Below the pieces are notes generated by a model. That model did not search any database. It worked only from the letters and a program-made list of their open reading frames with translations, and had not been told where the DNA came from. Made by a program: the position numbers and the translations under genes. Shown here in pieces: positions 34,893-43,485 of a DNA stretch of 64,000 nt. The DNA comes from Peribacillus loiseleuriae (GTDB taxonomy: Bacteria; Bacillota; Bacilli; Bacillales; DSM-1321), in assembly GCF_001183985.1 (NCBI RefSeq), contig NZ_LFZW01000001.1, positions 1,961,249 to 2,025,248 of the forward strand, read 5' to 3'. Position 1 is the first letter of the stretch; each line of letters begins with the position of its first letter.

Positions 34893-36911
34893 ATGAAAAA
34901 AAATAAACTGTTTATGATGATGATTTTATGCTTCTTATTTATATCTGGATGCTCAAAAGAGAGTAAACAAGAAGAGATATTTGAGGGCTTTTCTGAAATG
35001 TTAACGAAACAAGATTACGGTAAGCTGTATGCTTTATTATCGAAAGAATCAAAAGAATACATAACAGAGGAAGACTTTGTGACAAGATATACAAATATTT
35101 ACTCTGGTATTCAAGCCATTGATATAAACTTAGAAAAGGAAATAGATAATGAAGATAATGTGATTCCATTCTCTATAGGAATGGAAACTGTAGCAGGCAA
35201 GGTTAATATATCGGATTATCAGTTAAAGTTAGTAAAGGAAGAGAAAGAATGGAAAATCCAATGGGATGAGAGCTTGATTTTCCCTAATATGAAAAAAGGA
35301 GATAAGGTCAAGGTAGATATTGATAAAGCAATAAGAGGCAGTATTCTTGATAGAGATGGAAATCCACTTGCTAAAGATGGAGTAATCAAAACAGTTGGAA
35401 TAAATCCAGAGGTGTTTGATCAAAGCAATCAAGAAGAGAAAATAAAAGAAATGGCAACTATTTTAGACATAAGTGAAGAAAATATTATGAAAAAACTAGA
35501 TGATAATACAAAACCAAATTACTTTGTTCCAATTGTCGATATTCTATCCGATGATGAAAAACTAAGAAAGTTACAAGATAGAGGAGATGACGGAATTTTC
35601 GTAAACAGTAAAGATTCAAGGGGATATATGAATCATGAAGCTTTCGGAAGACTTCTTGGATACGTAGGAAGTATTACTGCTGAGGAAATGGAAAAGAACA
35701 AAGAAAAAGGATATAGTACTACTTCACTCATTGGAAAAGCGGGTCTTGAGCAGGTATATGAAGATACATTAAGAGGAATAGATGGAGCAGAGATTTATAT
35801 TGAAAGAGACGAAGAAAAGGTAGAAACAATTGCAAAACATGAACCACAAAAGGGTCAGGATATTAAATTGTCAATTGACTCTGATTTACAAGCTAAAATT
35901 TATGATGAAATGAATGGCGGGAAAGGTTCAGCAACAGCTGTTAATCCAAAAACTGGAGAAATTCTTGCTCTTGTTAGTTCTCCTTCTTATAATTCTAATC
36001 GCTACACAACATATGTAACGAGAGAAGAACAACAAAAGCGTGAAGAAAGTGATTTTGCTGATCAAGTAAATAGATTTAGTAAACTGTACTCACCAGGTTC
36101 TGTCTTTAAATTAATTACTGCTGCAACTGGACTTGAAAAAGGAACAATTGATCCAGAGAAGCAAATTTCCATCAATGGTCGTTCATGGAAAAAAGATAGT
36201 TCCTGGGGGAACTATAGTATTACAAGGGTGAATGATCAATCATCTGTCAACTTAAAAGGTGCAGTGAAATACTCGGATAATATCTATTTCGCCATGAGTG
36301 CTCTTGATCTGGGAAATGATGATTTTATTGCTGGAGCGAAAAAATTTGGAATTGGGGAAGAATTAGAAATTGGTTATCCTTTAGGCAATAGCCAAATCTC
36401 AAATGATGGAAGCATTGGTCGTGATATTCTTCTTGCTGATTCAGGATACGGACAAGGAGAAGTCATGGTTACATCCTTAAATATGGCTCTTGCTTATAGT
36501 GCATTATCAAATGATGGAAATATAATGGTACCATCACTTATTCAAACAGAAGATCAGGAAGTAGAGATTTGGAAAGAATCAGCCATATCACCTGAGCATC
36601 TATCTACATTGCAAAGTGCATTTACTGCTGTAATTCATGAAGAAGGTGGAACAGCAACTGCTTCAAAAATCTCAGGAGTTCAATTAGCTGGAAAAACAGG
36701 AACAGCTGAAATAAAAGTATCTCAAGATGATGAAGATGGAAGTGAAGATGGCTGGTTCATTGTAACAGATTTAGATTCTTCTAAAATATCTCTTGCAATA
36801 GTGCTTGAAGATGTGAAAAAGAAAGGTGGCAGCAGGGCTGCTATACCAATTGGCAAAAATACATTGTCTGATTACTTACAAAAAATAAAGATAATTTCTG
36901 TTGGAGATTAA
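34893..36911 (+). CDS. MecA/PBP3-like class B PBP lipoprotein
   Basis: Transpeptidase of 672 residues from the ATG at 34893 (aggaggtaac upstream). It has a lipoprotein signal with lipobox ISGC (LCFLFISGCSKE), an NTF2-like MecA N-terminal domain (about 30-140), a dimerisation domain with RGSILDRDGNPLA, and a transpeptidase domain with SVFK (SPGSVFKLITAA), SDN (KYSDNIYFAM) and KTGTAE. This architecture is that of staphylococcal PBP2a and Bacillus PbpC, low-affinity class B PBPs. With blaR1, blaI and operators alongside, it forms a mec-like inducible resistance module. Confidence 0.93.
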   Translation: MKKNKLFMMMILCFLFISGCSKESKQEEIFEGFSEMLTKQDYGKLYALLSKESKEYITEEDFVTRYTNIYSGIQAIDINLEKEIDNEDNVIPFSIGMETVAGKVNISDYQLKLVKEEKEWKIQWDESLIFPNMKKGDKVKVDIDKAIRGSILDRDGNPLAKDGVIKTVGINPEVFDQSNQEEKIKEMATILDISEENIMKKLDDNTKPNYFVPIVDILSDDEKLRKLQDRGDDGIFVNSKDSRGYMNHEAFGRLLGYVGSITAEEMEKNKEKGYSTTSLIGKAGLEQVYEDTLRGIDGAEIYIERDEEKVETIAKHEPQKGQDIKLSIDSDLQAKIYDEMNGGKGSATAVNPKTGEILALVSSPSYNSNRYTTYVTREEQQKREESDFADQVNRFSKLYSPGSVFKLITAATGLEKGTIDPEKQISINGRSWKKDSSWGNYSITRVNDQSSVNLKGAVKYSDNIYFAMSALDLGNDDFIAGAKKFGIGEELEIGYPLGNSQISNDGSIGRDILLADSGYGQGEVMVTSLNMALAYSALSNDGNIMVPSLIQTEDQEVEIWKESAISPEHLSTLQSAFTAVIHEEGGTATASKISGVQLAGKTGTAEIKVSQDDEDGSEDGWFIVTDLDSSKISLAIVLEDVKKKGGSRAAIPIGKNTLSDYLQKIKIISVGD

Positions 36912-36924
36912 TAGAACAGAATAG

Positions 36925-37143
36925 GCTCAATTTATTAATGTTGTTGAAGATATTAATAAAAATATTGAAGAGGTATCACTATATAACTTCACGAATCTTA
37001 GTAAAACACCTAAGATGCAAGACTCTAAATTTCTAGAACCTTTAAAAGCTATAGCTGAAAAACGTACTATAATTAGAGATATTAGACATAATAAAACTCA
37101 TAAAGCTGAATCAGAACTTATTCGAAATAAAGATCACATCTAA
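36925..37143 (+). pseudogene. C-terminal fragment of an unidentified protein
   Basis: An open frame without start codon encodes about 72 residues, AQFINVVEDINKNIEEVSLY to ELIRNKDHI, lysine-rich and probably helical. It ends at 37143 and is followed in the same frame by the HU remnant. I do not recognise the family. Confidence 0.35.
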
Positions 37144-37383
37144 GAAGAATCTATTGGTGATAAACCTACGAAATTTATTATGCACGCTGCATTGATTGAA
37201 ACAATCTCAAATACGCTTGCTAAAGAAGAGAAAATTCAATTAATTGGATTTGGCACATTTGAAGTACGTGAACGGGCAGCTCGAACAGGTAGAAATCCAC
37301 AAACAGGAGAAGAGATGCAAATTGCTGCTTCTAAAGTACCTGCTTTTAAACCAGGTAAGGAATTAAAAGAGGCTGTAAAATAA
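37144..37383 (+). pseudogene. HU-type DNA-binding protein, N-terminally decayed
   Basis: The DNA-binding arm and body of HU are clear ([48 protein letters not shown]). The first 20 or so residues are replaced by sequence with only weak resemblance ([16 protein letters not shown]), and no normal MNKTELI start or ribosome binding site is present. HU is an abundant nucleoid protein; this copy is likely a relic. A 67-residue product from ATG 37180 would lack helix 1. Confidence 0.75.
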
Positions 37384-37407
37384 TATAAATAGATCTATTA
37401 AATAGAA

Positions 37408-37655
37408 AATACTCTGGGGATGAGATATTCTCCAGAGTATTTTCTATTTAAATATGTATCAATTTTGTTTTTTTAATAGATATGAATTTGAAAAAAATCT
37501 TGATTGTTTGTAGTTTGTATCCTGCATGCAGGCATAGGTAATTCAATCATAGACTGTCTCGTGTGATGAACGGGCAGACATGAAGGTACATATAATGGGT
37601 TAACCTTCACTAATATTGGCTGCCCTTTATGAGTAGCCTTTTTTGTGGGCCTATC
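37408..37655 (+). repeat. Terminator plus repeat block shared with 54600-54770
   Basis: Begins with hairpin aatactctggg ... ctccagagtatt (terminator of the HU fragment) and continues with ttctatttaaatatgtatc, gaacgggcagacatga and gggttaaccttca blocks. The same blocks, in the same order but with deletions, follow a topB fragment at 54600-54770. Confidence 0.75.
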
Positions 37656-37744
37656 ATGAAGGGTTAGGTAAAAATTGGTGTTAATAAATTGAGAGCAGGA
37701 TTAGTGAAGGATTGACCTGTTAATAGAGCCAATTAGCTCTTTTA

Positions 37745-37945
37745 GTGACCTCTCAGCATATTCGTTGGATTAAATTAGTGGTTTCATTTATCGCGGATGA
37801 AGATAGAGAAGTATTTCTTGTGATGATGCTCAACACCAAAAATCAGGTTATAGGGATTCATAGAGCACATGTAGGGAGTCTGAATGCAAGCATAGTCCAT
37901 CCGCCCGATGTCATAAAAAAGCGCTATTCTAAATAATGCCGTATA
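37745..37945 (+). pseudogene. RadC/JAB-domain fragment, copy 1
   Basis: The frame encodes VVSFIADEDREVFLVMMLNTKNQVIGIHRAHVGSLNASIVHPPDV and is then frameshifted in aaaaagcgct. This is the middle of RadC-type JAB proteins. A second, longer fragment at 39003-39321 contains the same piece. No start or metal-binding HxHPSGDP motif is present. Confidence 0.65.
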
Positions 37946-37949
37946 TTTC

Positions 37950-38172
37950 CAATACAGAATCGTCCAGTAAGGAAGTGTCAATCACTACCCAGGATGTTAA
38001 AGCTACATGAAAACAGTCTAAAAACACTTAGTGATTTTGTGTAATACTGGGATATATTGGTGATGAGAGTAGATTCATATACCATCTTTACTATCAGTCA
38101 CATATCTATTATCTTGTATAGTATAAAATAAGAACACACCTTGAATTTGTGTATTAGAAATTTAATTCATAC
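37950..38172. other. Gene-free stretch before the S-box
   Basis: AT-rich, with no frame or clear repeat. The promoter of the S-box leader begins at its right edge (ttgact at 38173). Confidence 0.4.
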
Positions 38173-38414
38173 TTGACTTATGTGTTTTGTTTGATTAAGA
38201 TAGTATATAATTATAATGTATATAATTATTCAGATCAATATCATACAGAAACTTATCCAGAGAGGTGGAGGGAATGGCCCATTGAAACCTCAGCAACAGC
38301 TTCTTTTTAGAAGACTGTGCTAACTCCAACAAGCTTAACCGCTTGGAAGATAAGTTGAGGCGGTCCCACTCATTTGGAAACCCTCTTCTTATCTTTAAGA
38401 AGGAGGGTTTTTAT
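38173..38414 (+). promoter_or_regulatory. S-box (SAM-I) riboswitch with promoter and terminator
   Basis: The aptamer spans about 38252-38355. It shows the P1 strand cttatcc pairing with ggaagataag, the conserved agaggtggaggga, gaaacctcagcaac and gtgctaactcca blocks, and a terminator at 38380-38414 (stem aaccctctt / aaggagggtt, then T-run). A -35-like ttgact lies at 38173 with -10-like boxes near 38196-38217. SAM binding should promote termination. The next gene is a 66-codon FbpA-like frame rather than a methionine gene, which is unusual. Confidence 0.93.
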
Positions 38415-38454
38415 TTATTTCATTTAGATGAATCTATAAAAAGGAGGGGTTCGA

Positions 38455-38655
38455 ATGAGCCAACGGAAAACTGTGGAGGATCGACGCAAAATATTAATAA
38501 ATAAACTGATTGCTTTTCATGTATATAAAAAAGAAGATAAGCATCTTTTGGAGTTAACACTAACAGAACTAGAAAATGAATATAGAATATTTCAAGCACA
38601 TAGTCACCCTCATGGTGATTTGGGGTCCATACAATGGACTAGTAAAAAACCATGA
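38455..38655 (+). CDS. Small FbpA-like (Fur-regulated basic protein A type) protein
   Basis: Protein of 66 residues with ATG at 38455 after aaggaggggtt. The central stretch KILINKLIAFHVYKKEDKHLLELTLTELENEY fits the pattern of the small FbpA family (L-I-x-K-L-I ... L-T-L-x-E-L-E). The C-terminus is longer and has AHSHPHGDLG. In B. subtilis Fbp proteins act with the iron-sparing RNA FsrA. Here the gene lies directly behind a SAM riboswitch and no Fur box is obvious. Assignment moderate. Confidence 0.6.
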   Translation: MSQRKTVEDRRKILINKLIAFHVYKKEDKHLLELTLTELENEYRIFQAHSHPHGDLGSIQWTSKKP

Positions 38656-38796
38656 TTTGTAAGCAGTAGTCCTTCGCTCAGTTATTCCAATCTTTATAGG
38701 GTATTTCCTTCAGAATAGATGGAAAAACGTGATAATTTCATCCAATGGTTAAAAATGGTGATCAGTATATGAGAGGCATCTGAAAGGGGAATCTTC

Positions 38797-38919
38797 ATGA
38801 ACAGTAAAGAGCACCAATTGTCGGTAAATGATTATTTAGATTTGTACCTGTATGCAGAAAGGATGGACGATCCATTGTGGCAACAAGAAATTATAGAAAA
38901 ACTACAAAATTTCCATTAG
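38797..38919 (+). CDS. Small hypothetical protein, 40 residues
   Basis: ATG at 38797 after gaaagggg. It encodes an acidic, probably helical peptide: HQLSVNDYLDLYLYAERMDD then PLWQQEIIEKL. The stop overlaps an aggaggtg site. It lies between the FbpA-like gene and a radC relic and may be in the same transcript. I do not recognise a family. Confidence 0.45.
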   Translation: MNSKEHQLSVNDYLDLYLYAERMDDPLWQQEIIEKLQNFH

Positions 38920-39002
38920 GAGGTGGGACAAGCCCAAATGGCCAGACCGAAAATCATTGGAACAGAAATGTACAAAATCACAACCACAAAGGAGTGTTTT
39001 TA

Positions 39003-39321
39003 ATGGAATTAAACCCAATTTTTGAAGTGGTACGAATTAAACAGGAAGTCAGGGAAACGTCAGAGCCATTTTCATCCTATCGGATTGCATCACCAGGCGA
39101 TGCGCAAGAATTAGCGGTTTCAATTATCGCGGATGAAGATAGAGAAGTATTTTTTGTGATGACTCAACACCAAAAATCAGGTTATAGGGCTTCATAGAGC
39201 AAATGTAGGGAGTTTGAATGCAAGCATAGTCCATTCGCGCGATGTCATGAAAAGCGCTATTCTAAATAATGCCGCATCCATTATTGTCAGCCATATTTCT
39301 TTTATTTTCAAACAAATATAA
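39003..39321 (+). pseudogene. radC: RadC/JAB-domain gene, frameshifted and truncated, copy 2
   Basis: The ATG at 39003 follows aaaggagtg. The product starts as RadC (MELNPIFEVVRIKQEV ... VSIIADEDREVFFVMT). It shifts frame near 39165 (a base lost where copy 1 has aacaccaaa), continues as GLHRANVGSLNASIVHSRDVMKSAILNNAAS and stops at 39321 before the catalytic HPSGDP motif. Non-functional. Confidence 0.75.
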
Positions 39322-39640
39322 AGAAATTATGCAATATTTTGTAAGGGAGTAACAATTCTTAAAAGAAGCGTTACCTATAGCTCATCAAATGTTATTCACA
39401 TTGTATACTATAGATTATTCCAGTTCTGTTTATTCCAAAAAAAAAATATATTGATCATAATTTGAATAGATGGTATCATGAATTACCTTATAACCAAGTA
39501 ATCCGATAGATTTAAATGTTTATTTATTAGTTATTTAAGATTTAAGAGCTAATCAAAAGTCTTAACTCAGGTTTTGGAGGTATAAATTATATTTACATTA
39601 AAATTAATAAATACAAAATAACGTGAATAGAGGTGTTCTT
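39322..39640. other. AT-rich upstream region of the transporter operon
   Basis: No gene seen. It contains AT-rich runs and probably the operon promoter, but I could not place -35 and -10 boxes with confidence. Confidence 0.35.
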
Positions 39641-40261
39641 ATGAGTAATTATACAGAAATAACAAAAGGGTTGACACAGGTAGCACGTAGTGCATTGGAG
39701 CAGCATAGAGCATATAGAGGATTTTCAGAAACGGTCTGGGCCCAAGGGGTTTTGCCGTCAAAGGAAAAGGAATTAATCGCAGTAGGAGTAGCTCACTCCA
39801 CAAAATGTCATTATTGCATCACACACCATACACAAAAGGCAAAAAACGAGGGTGCCAGTGTCGATGAAGTCATTGAAGCGGCGATGGTAGCCGTTGCCCT
39901 CGAAGGTAACAGCTTTTCTTTAGAAGAGGCTACAAGCAGGCTGCCGGATTTGGCTGCAAGTCCAGGTTCAGAACAGGATCCTTTTTTACACCATTACGAA
40001 AAGCTGTTTGCTCTGACATACAGTGTGTTCGAACCAAAACATCTATCAGCCAAATTAAAATACTTAATTGCCATTGCAATTTGTTTTACAAACAAATCAA
40101 CCCATCATCTCGATGAGTTTATCAGCAAGGCATTGGCAACGGGAGCAAGTCCGGAAGAAATCAAGGAGACCTACTATATCTCAGCACTGATGAAGGCCGG
40201 GGGAACAATGAGTTATATATCAGAAGCAATCAATTCATATCATACCAACTATATCTACTGA
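39641..40261 (+). CDS. Carboxymuconolactone decarboxylase/AhpD-like protein
   Basis: Protein of 206 residues from the ATG at 39641 (gaggtg upstream). It has two tandem CMD-fold repeats. The first holds the AhpD-type redox motif, STKCHYCITHHTQKA (CxxC plus His). The second (LSAKLKYLIAIAICFTNKSTHHLDEFISKA) lacks the cysteines. It resembles peroxidase-related alkylhydroperoxidase D proteins. It is the first gene of a run of five ABC importer genes, so it may act on the imported compound or protect against peroxide formed from it. The link is inferred from position only. Confidence 0.8.
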   Translation: MSNYTEITKGLTQVARSALEQHRAYRGFSETVWAQGVLPSKEKELIAVGVAHSTKCHYCITHHTQKAKNEGASVDEVIEAAMVAVALEGNSFSLEEATSRLPDLAASPGSEQDPFLHHYEKLFALTYSVFEPKHLSAKLKYLIAIAICFTNKSTHHLDEFISKALATGASPEEIKETYYISALMKAGGTMSYISEAINSYHTNYIY

Positions 40262-40275
40262 AAGAGGACAAAGAC

Positions 40276-41562
40276 ATGAGAAAAAAAACATTATTTAACT
40301 TTATCTTGCCAACTTTACTTGTATTATTTTTAGCAGGATGCAGCAATGCTGCCGAGGTGAAAAATGATAGTCCTGAAGAAATCGTCATTGGCGCAATATA
40401 CCCGTTGACAGGTAATTCAGCAACAGTTGGGAACCGCAATAAAGAAGCCTTACAGTTGGCTGAAGATTTAATTAATAAGAAATACGATCTTGACCTGCCG
40501 TTTGCGGATACAGAAGGCATTCCGAACTTTGACGGAGCTAAAATTAGAGTAGTATTGGCCGATTCTCAAGGAAAACCTGAGGTTGCGGCGAGTGAGGCCC
40601 AAAGGCTTATCAGCAGGGAAAAGGCCTCGATTTTGATTGGAGCGTATGCAAGCTCGAATGCAGCGACAATAGCACAGGTAGCGGAACGAAATGAGGTGCC
40701 CTTTCTAGTGGCTGACTCAAATTCACCTTCTCTGACTGAGCAGGGCTATAAATGGCTATTCCGTACGGTTCCATCTGAAAACAATCATATTACGGATGTA
40801 TTTACACTTCTCGGTGAAATGAAAAAGCAGGGGAAAAACATTACCAATATTGCCATCATGAATGAAAATAGTTTGTGGGGATCTGACATTGCCAAGGAGC
40901 AACTGGAACAGGCTGAGGAAAAAGGGTATAACATCGTTTCACATGTAGAATATCCTTCGAACACTACTGACTTGAACAGCGAAGTCCAAAAGATCAAGGC
41001 GGCCAAGCCAGATGTGCTATTAATATCGTCCTATACCTCGGATGCGATTTTGTTTATGAAAACGGCGAAGGAATTGAAATTCCAACCACAGGCTATCATC
41101 GCTAGCGGTGCAGGCTTTTTAGATAATGCCTTTAAAGAGAATATGGGCTCTCAGGCAACGGATATTATCTCCCGTGAACTATGGTCGATTGACCTGGCTG
41201 TAGATAAACCCGTCTATCAAGATTTAAATGAAGAGTATAAGAAAAGAAGTGGCGGTACCGACTTAACCGGAGACCAAGTAAAAGTCATCCAGGGACTTCT
41301 TGTGGCGGCTGATGTACTAGATAGAAGTAAATCGCTTGAAAGTGCCGATCTGCAAGAAGCATTTGTAGCTACTGATATTGCAAGTGAAGATCTTGTATTG
41401 CCATGGGACGGTGTGAAGTTTGCCCCTGATACCCACCAAAATGAAAAAGCGAACGGAATTCTTGTCCAATATCGAAACGATACGTATTCAACGGTATTTC
41501 CATTCGAACTTAAGAATGTAGATATCAACTGGCCATTTTCATCCTGGGATCAAAAGAATTAA
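40276..41562 (+). CDS. ABC importer substrate-binding lipoprotein (branched-chain amino acid type)
   Basis: Lipoprotein of 428 residues: signal peptide with lipobox LAGC (FLAGCSNAAEV), then a type I periplasmic-binding fold of the Leu/Ile/Val family (VIGAIYPLTGNSATVGN, AASEAQRLISREKASILIGAYASSNA, VPFLVADSNSPSLTEQGYKWLFRTVPS). The ligand need not be an amino acid; this family also binds amides, urea and aromatic compounds. It starts 14 bp after the CMD-like gene and precedes both permeases and both ATPases. Confidence 0.9.
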   Translation: MRKKTLFNFILPTLLVLFLAGCSNAAEVKNDSPEEIVIGAIYPLTGNSATVGNRNKEALQLAEDLINKKYDLDLPFADTEGIPNFDGAKIRVVLADSQGKPEVAASEAQRLISREKASILIGAYASSNAATIAQVAERNEVPFLVADSNSPSLTEQGYKWLFRTVPSENNHITDVFTLLGEMKKQGKNITNIAIMNENSLWGSDIAKEQLEQAEEKGYNIVSHVEYPSNTTDLNSEVQKIKAAKPDVLLISSYTSDAILFMKTAKELKFQPQAIIASGAGFLDNAFKENMGSQATDIISRELWSIDLAVDKPVYQDLNEEYKKRSGGTDLTGDQVKVIQGLLVAADVLDRSKSLESADLQEAFVATDIASEDLVLPWDGVKFAPDTHQNEKANGILVQYRNDTYSTVFPFELKNVDINWPFSSWDQKN

Positions 41563-41599
41563 ATAATGAAAAACATCCAGAGATAGAAAGGATTACACT

Positions 41600-42466
41600 A
41601 TGGAACTTTTATTTCAAATCATACTGAACGGCCTGATTTGGGGTTCAATTTATGCCTTGATTGCCATCGGACTATCCTTGATTTGGGGAGTCATGGACAT
41701 TGTGAATTTTGCCCATGGGGACTTTCTGGTCGTCGGTATGTATGTAGCCTACAGCGTGTTTGCTGCGACTCAGCTTGACCCGCTTATTGCCGCTCCCATT
41801 GCAGGAATTGTATTATTTGTAGTTGGAATGCTGACCTATTACCTTATTATCCGCAGGGTGGAGGGGGCAAGCTTATTAATCCAAATCGTTGCCACCTTCG
41901 CCGTTGGGCTTTTTTTGAAAAACCTGATGCAGTTCATTTTCAAAACAGATTATCTATTGATTAAAGATGAGCAACAAAGCTTCTTTAGCGGCAGTGTCAC
42001 ATTGTTTGGTGCCGATATTAATTCAGCGCAGCTTGCTACGGCCGTGATTTCAATCATTGTTGCCGGAATCTTTTTTGTTTTTGTCTACAATACGAGGACG
42101 GGACGCTCGATGCTTGCGGTTTCCGAAAATCCATACGCAGCAAAATTGATGGGAATTAATATTACCAAAATAAACGTTATTGCCTGGGGGCTTGGCGCAG
42201 CCATCGTCGGAATATCAGGCGCCCTGCTTTCCAAGTTCTATTATATTTTTCCAACAGCAGGGGCCCATTTTGGTTTGCTATCATTCATAATTGTCGCAAT
42301 GGGTGGATTTAAAAGCATGTGGGGCGCACTTGTTGCAGGGATAACAGTAGGGGTAGTGGAAGCGTTGGCCAGCTTTGCAAGCAATTCTTCTCTAAAGGTA
42401 GCCTTTGTCTTCCTTGTTTATATTGTAGTAGTGCTCATCAGGCCAAAGGGCTTTTTAGGGAAATAG
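41600..42466 (+). CDS. LivH-type ABC permease
   Basis: Inner-membrane permease of 288 residues with about eight hydrophobic segments and the LivH signature NGLIWGSIYALIAIGLSLIW ... VNFAHGDFLVVGMY. The cytoplasmic coupling region AVSENPYAAKLMGINITKIN contacts the ATPases. It forms a heterodimer with the LivM-type protein encoded next. Confidence 0.92.
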   Translation: MELLFQIILNGLIWGSIYALIAIGLSLIWGVMDIVNFAHGDFLVVGMYVAYSVFAATQLDPLIAAPIAGIVLFVVGMLTYYLIIRRVEGASLLIQIVATFAVGLFLKNLMQFIFKTDYLLIKDEQQSFFSGSVTLFGADINSAQLATAVISIIVAGIFFVFVYNTRTGRSMLAVSENPYAAKLMGINITKINVIAWGLGAAIVGISGALLSKFYYIFPTAGAHFGLLSFIIVAMGGFKSMWGALVAGITVGVVEALASFASNSSLKVAFVFLVYIVVVLIRPKGFLGK

Positions 42467-42480
42467 AAAGGGAGATGGAA

Positions 42481-43485
42481 ATGATGCTTCAAAAGAAAAA
42501 CCTGCCTTATATGGTCATCCCCCTGTTAATCATGCTGATTCCGCTGTTTTTGAAGGATGCATACTTTATGCAGATTTTCATTCTTTTCTTTATGTATGTC
42601 ATACTTGCTACCGGCTGGAATATTATTGGCGGTTTTACGGGCCAGGTTTCGTTTGGTCATGGAGTATTCTTTGCAATCGGAGCCTATTCCTCGGCGATGC
42701 TCAGCCTGCGCTTCGAACTCTCGCCCTGGATTGGAATGGTTGTCGGGATGGTGATCTCAGCCTTTGTCGCCCTTGCAATTGGACTACCTTTCTTCCGGCT
42801 CTCAGGTCATTATTTTGCTATCGCCACACTTGCACTGGCAGGCATTGCTTCTGCGTTAAGCCTGAACTGGGATTTCATCGGTGGAAGTACAGGTTTGTAT
42901 CTTCCTATCAAAGAAAGCGGCTTTTGGAATCTACAATTTGGTGCTGATAAAATACAGTATTATTATATCGTCTTTTTTTTGGCTATATTAGCTGTCTTGT
43001 TCAGTCTTTACTTATCGAGGTCCAGGGTCGGCTATTACTTCCGAGCAATTAAGGAAAATGGAGAGGCAGCGGCAAGTCTTGGTATCGATGTCTTGAAATA
43101 TAAGCTTCTGGCCTTTGTTTATAGTGCCGTGATTGTTTCAATCGGGGGAACCTTTTATTCTCAATATTATCTCTATGTGAATCCCGAAGGAGTATTGAAT
43201 AGCGACATCGGTATCCAAATGGTTCTTATGACTGTGCTTGGCGGCGTAGGGACAATTATCGGGCCAATTATCGGGGCGGCCTTTCTTGTCCCTCTCTCTG
43301 AATTGATCAGAGGCTATATCGGCGGCACTTTCACAGGGGTTGACCAAATGATTTATGCATTCATCATCATTCTGGTGGTTACTATGCAACCAACCGGTAT
43401 TATCGGCTTTTTAAAGAAAAAAAACAGAAAGCCAGGCTATTTAAACAAAAAAATTCCAAAAACCGGCGGTGATCTTCATGACTAG
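42481..43485 (+). CDS. LivM-type ABC permease
   Basis: Permease of about 334 residues from the ATG at 42481 (aaagggag upstream; the longer frame from 42319 lies inside livH and is not real). LivM features are NIIGGFTGQVSFGHGVFFAIGAY, GLPFFRLSGHYFAIATLALAG and the coupling helix AIKENGEAAASLGIDVLKYK. The 3' end overlaps the ATPase gene by 8 bp. Confidence 0.92.
   Translation: MMLQKKNLPYMVIPLLIMLIPLFLKDAYFMQIFILFFMYVILATGWNIIGGFTGQVSFGHGVFFAIGAYSSAMLSLRFELSPWIGMVVGMVISAFVALAIGLPFFRLSGHYFAIATLALAGIASALSLNWDFIGGSTGLYLPIKESGFWNLQFGADKIQYYYIVFFLAILAVLFSLYLSRSRVGYYFRAIKENGEAAASLGIDVLKYKLLAFVYSAVIVSIGGTFYSQYYLYVNPEGVLNSDIGIQMVLMTVLGGVGTIIGPIIGAAFLVPLSELIRGYIGGTFTGVDQMIYAFIIILVVTMQPTGIIGFLKKKNRKPGYLNKKIPKTGGDLHD

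Noticed and set aside
27781..36911. Staphylococcal SCCmec-type cassette
   Set aside because: No ccr recombinase, no attachment repeats at an rlmH gene, and the PBPs are of Bacillus type; only the regulatory logic is shared.
38877..39002. Upstream part of the frame leading into radC
   Set aside because: It overlaps the 40-codon gene in another frame and the RadC homology begins exactly at ATG 39003 after aaaggagtg.
42319..42480. Longer LivM start inside livH
   Set aside because: The extension has no membrane-protein character and overlaps livH entirely; ATG 42481 has a proper ribosome binding site.
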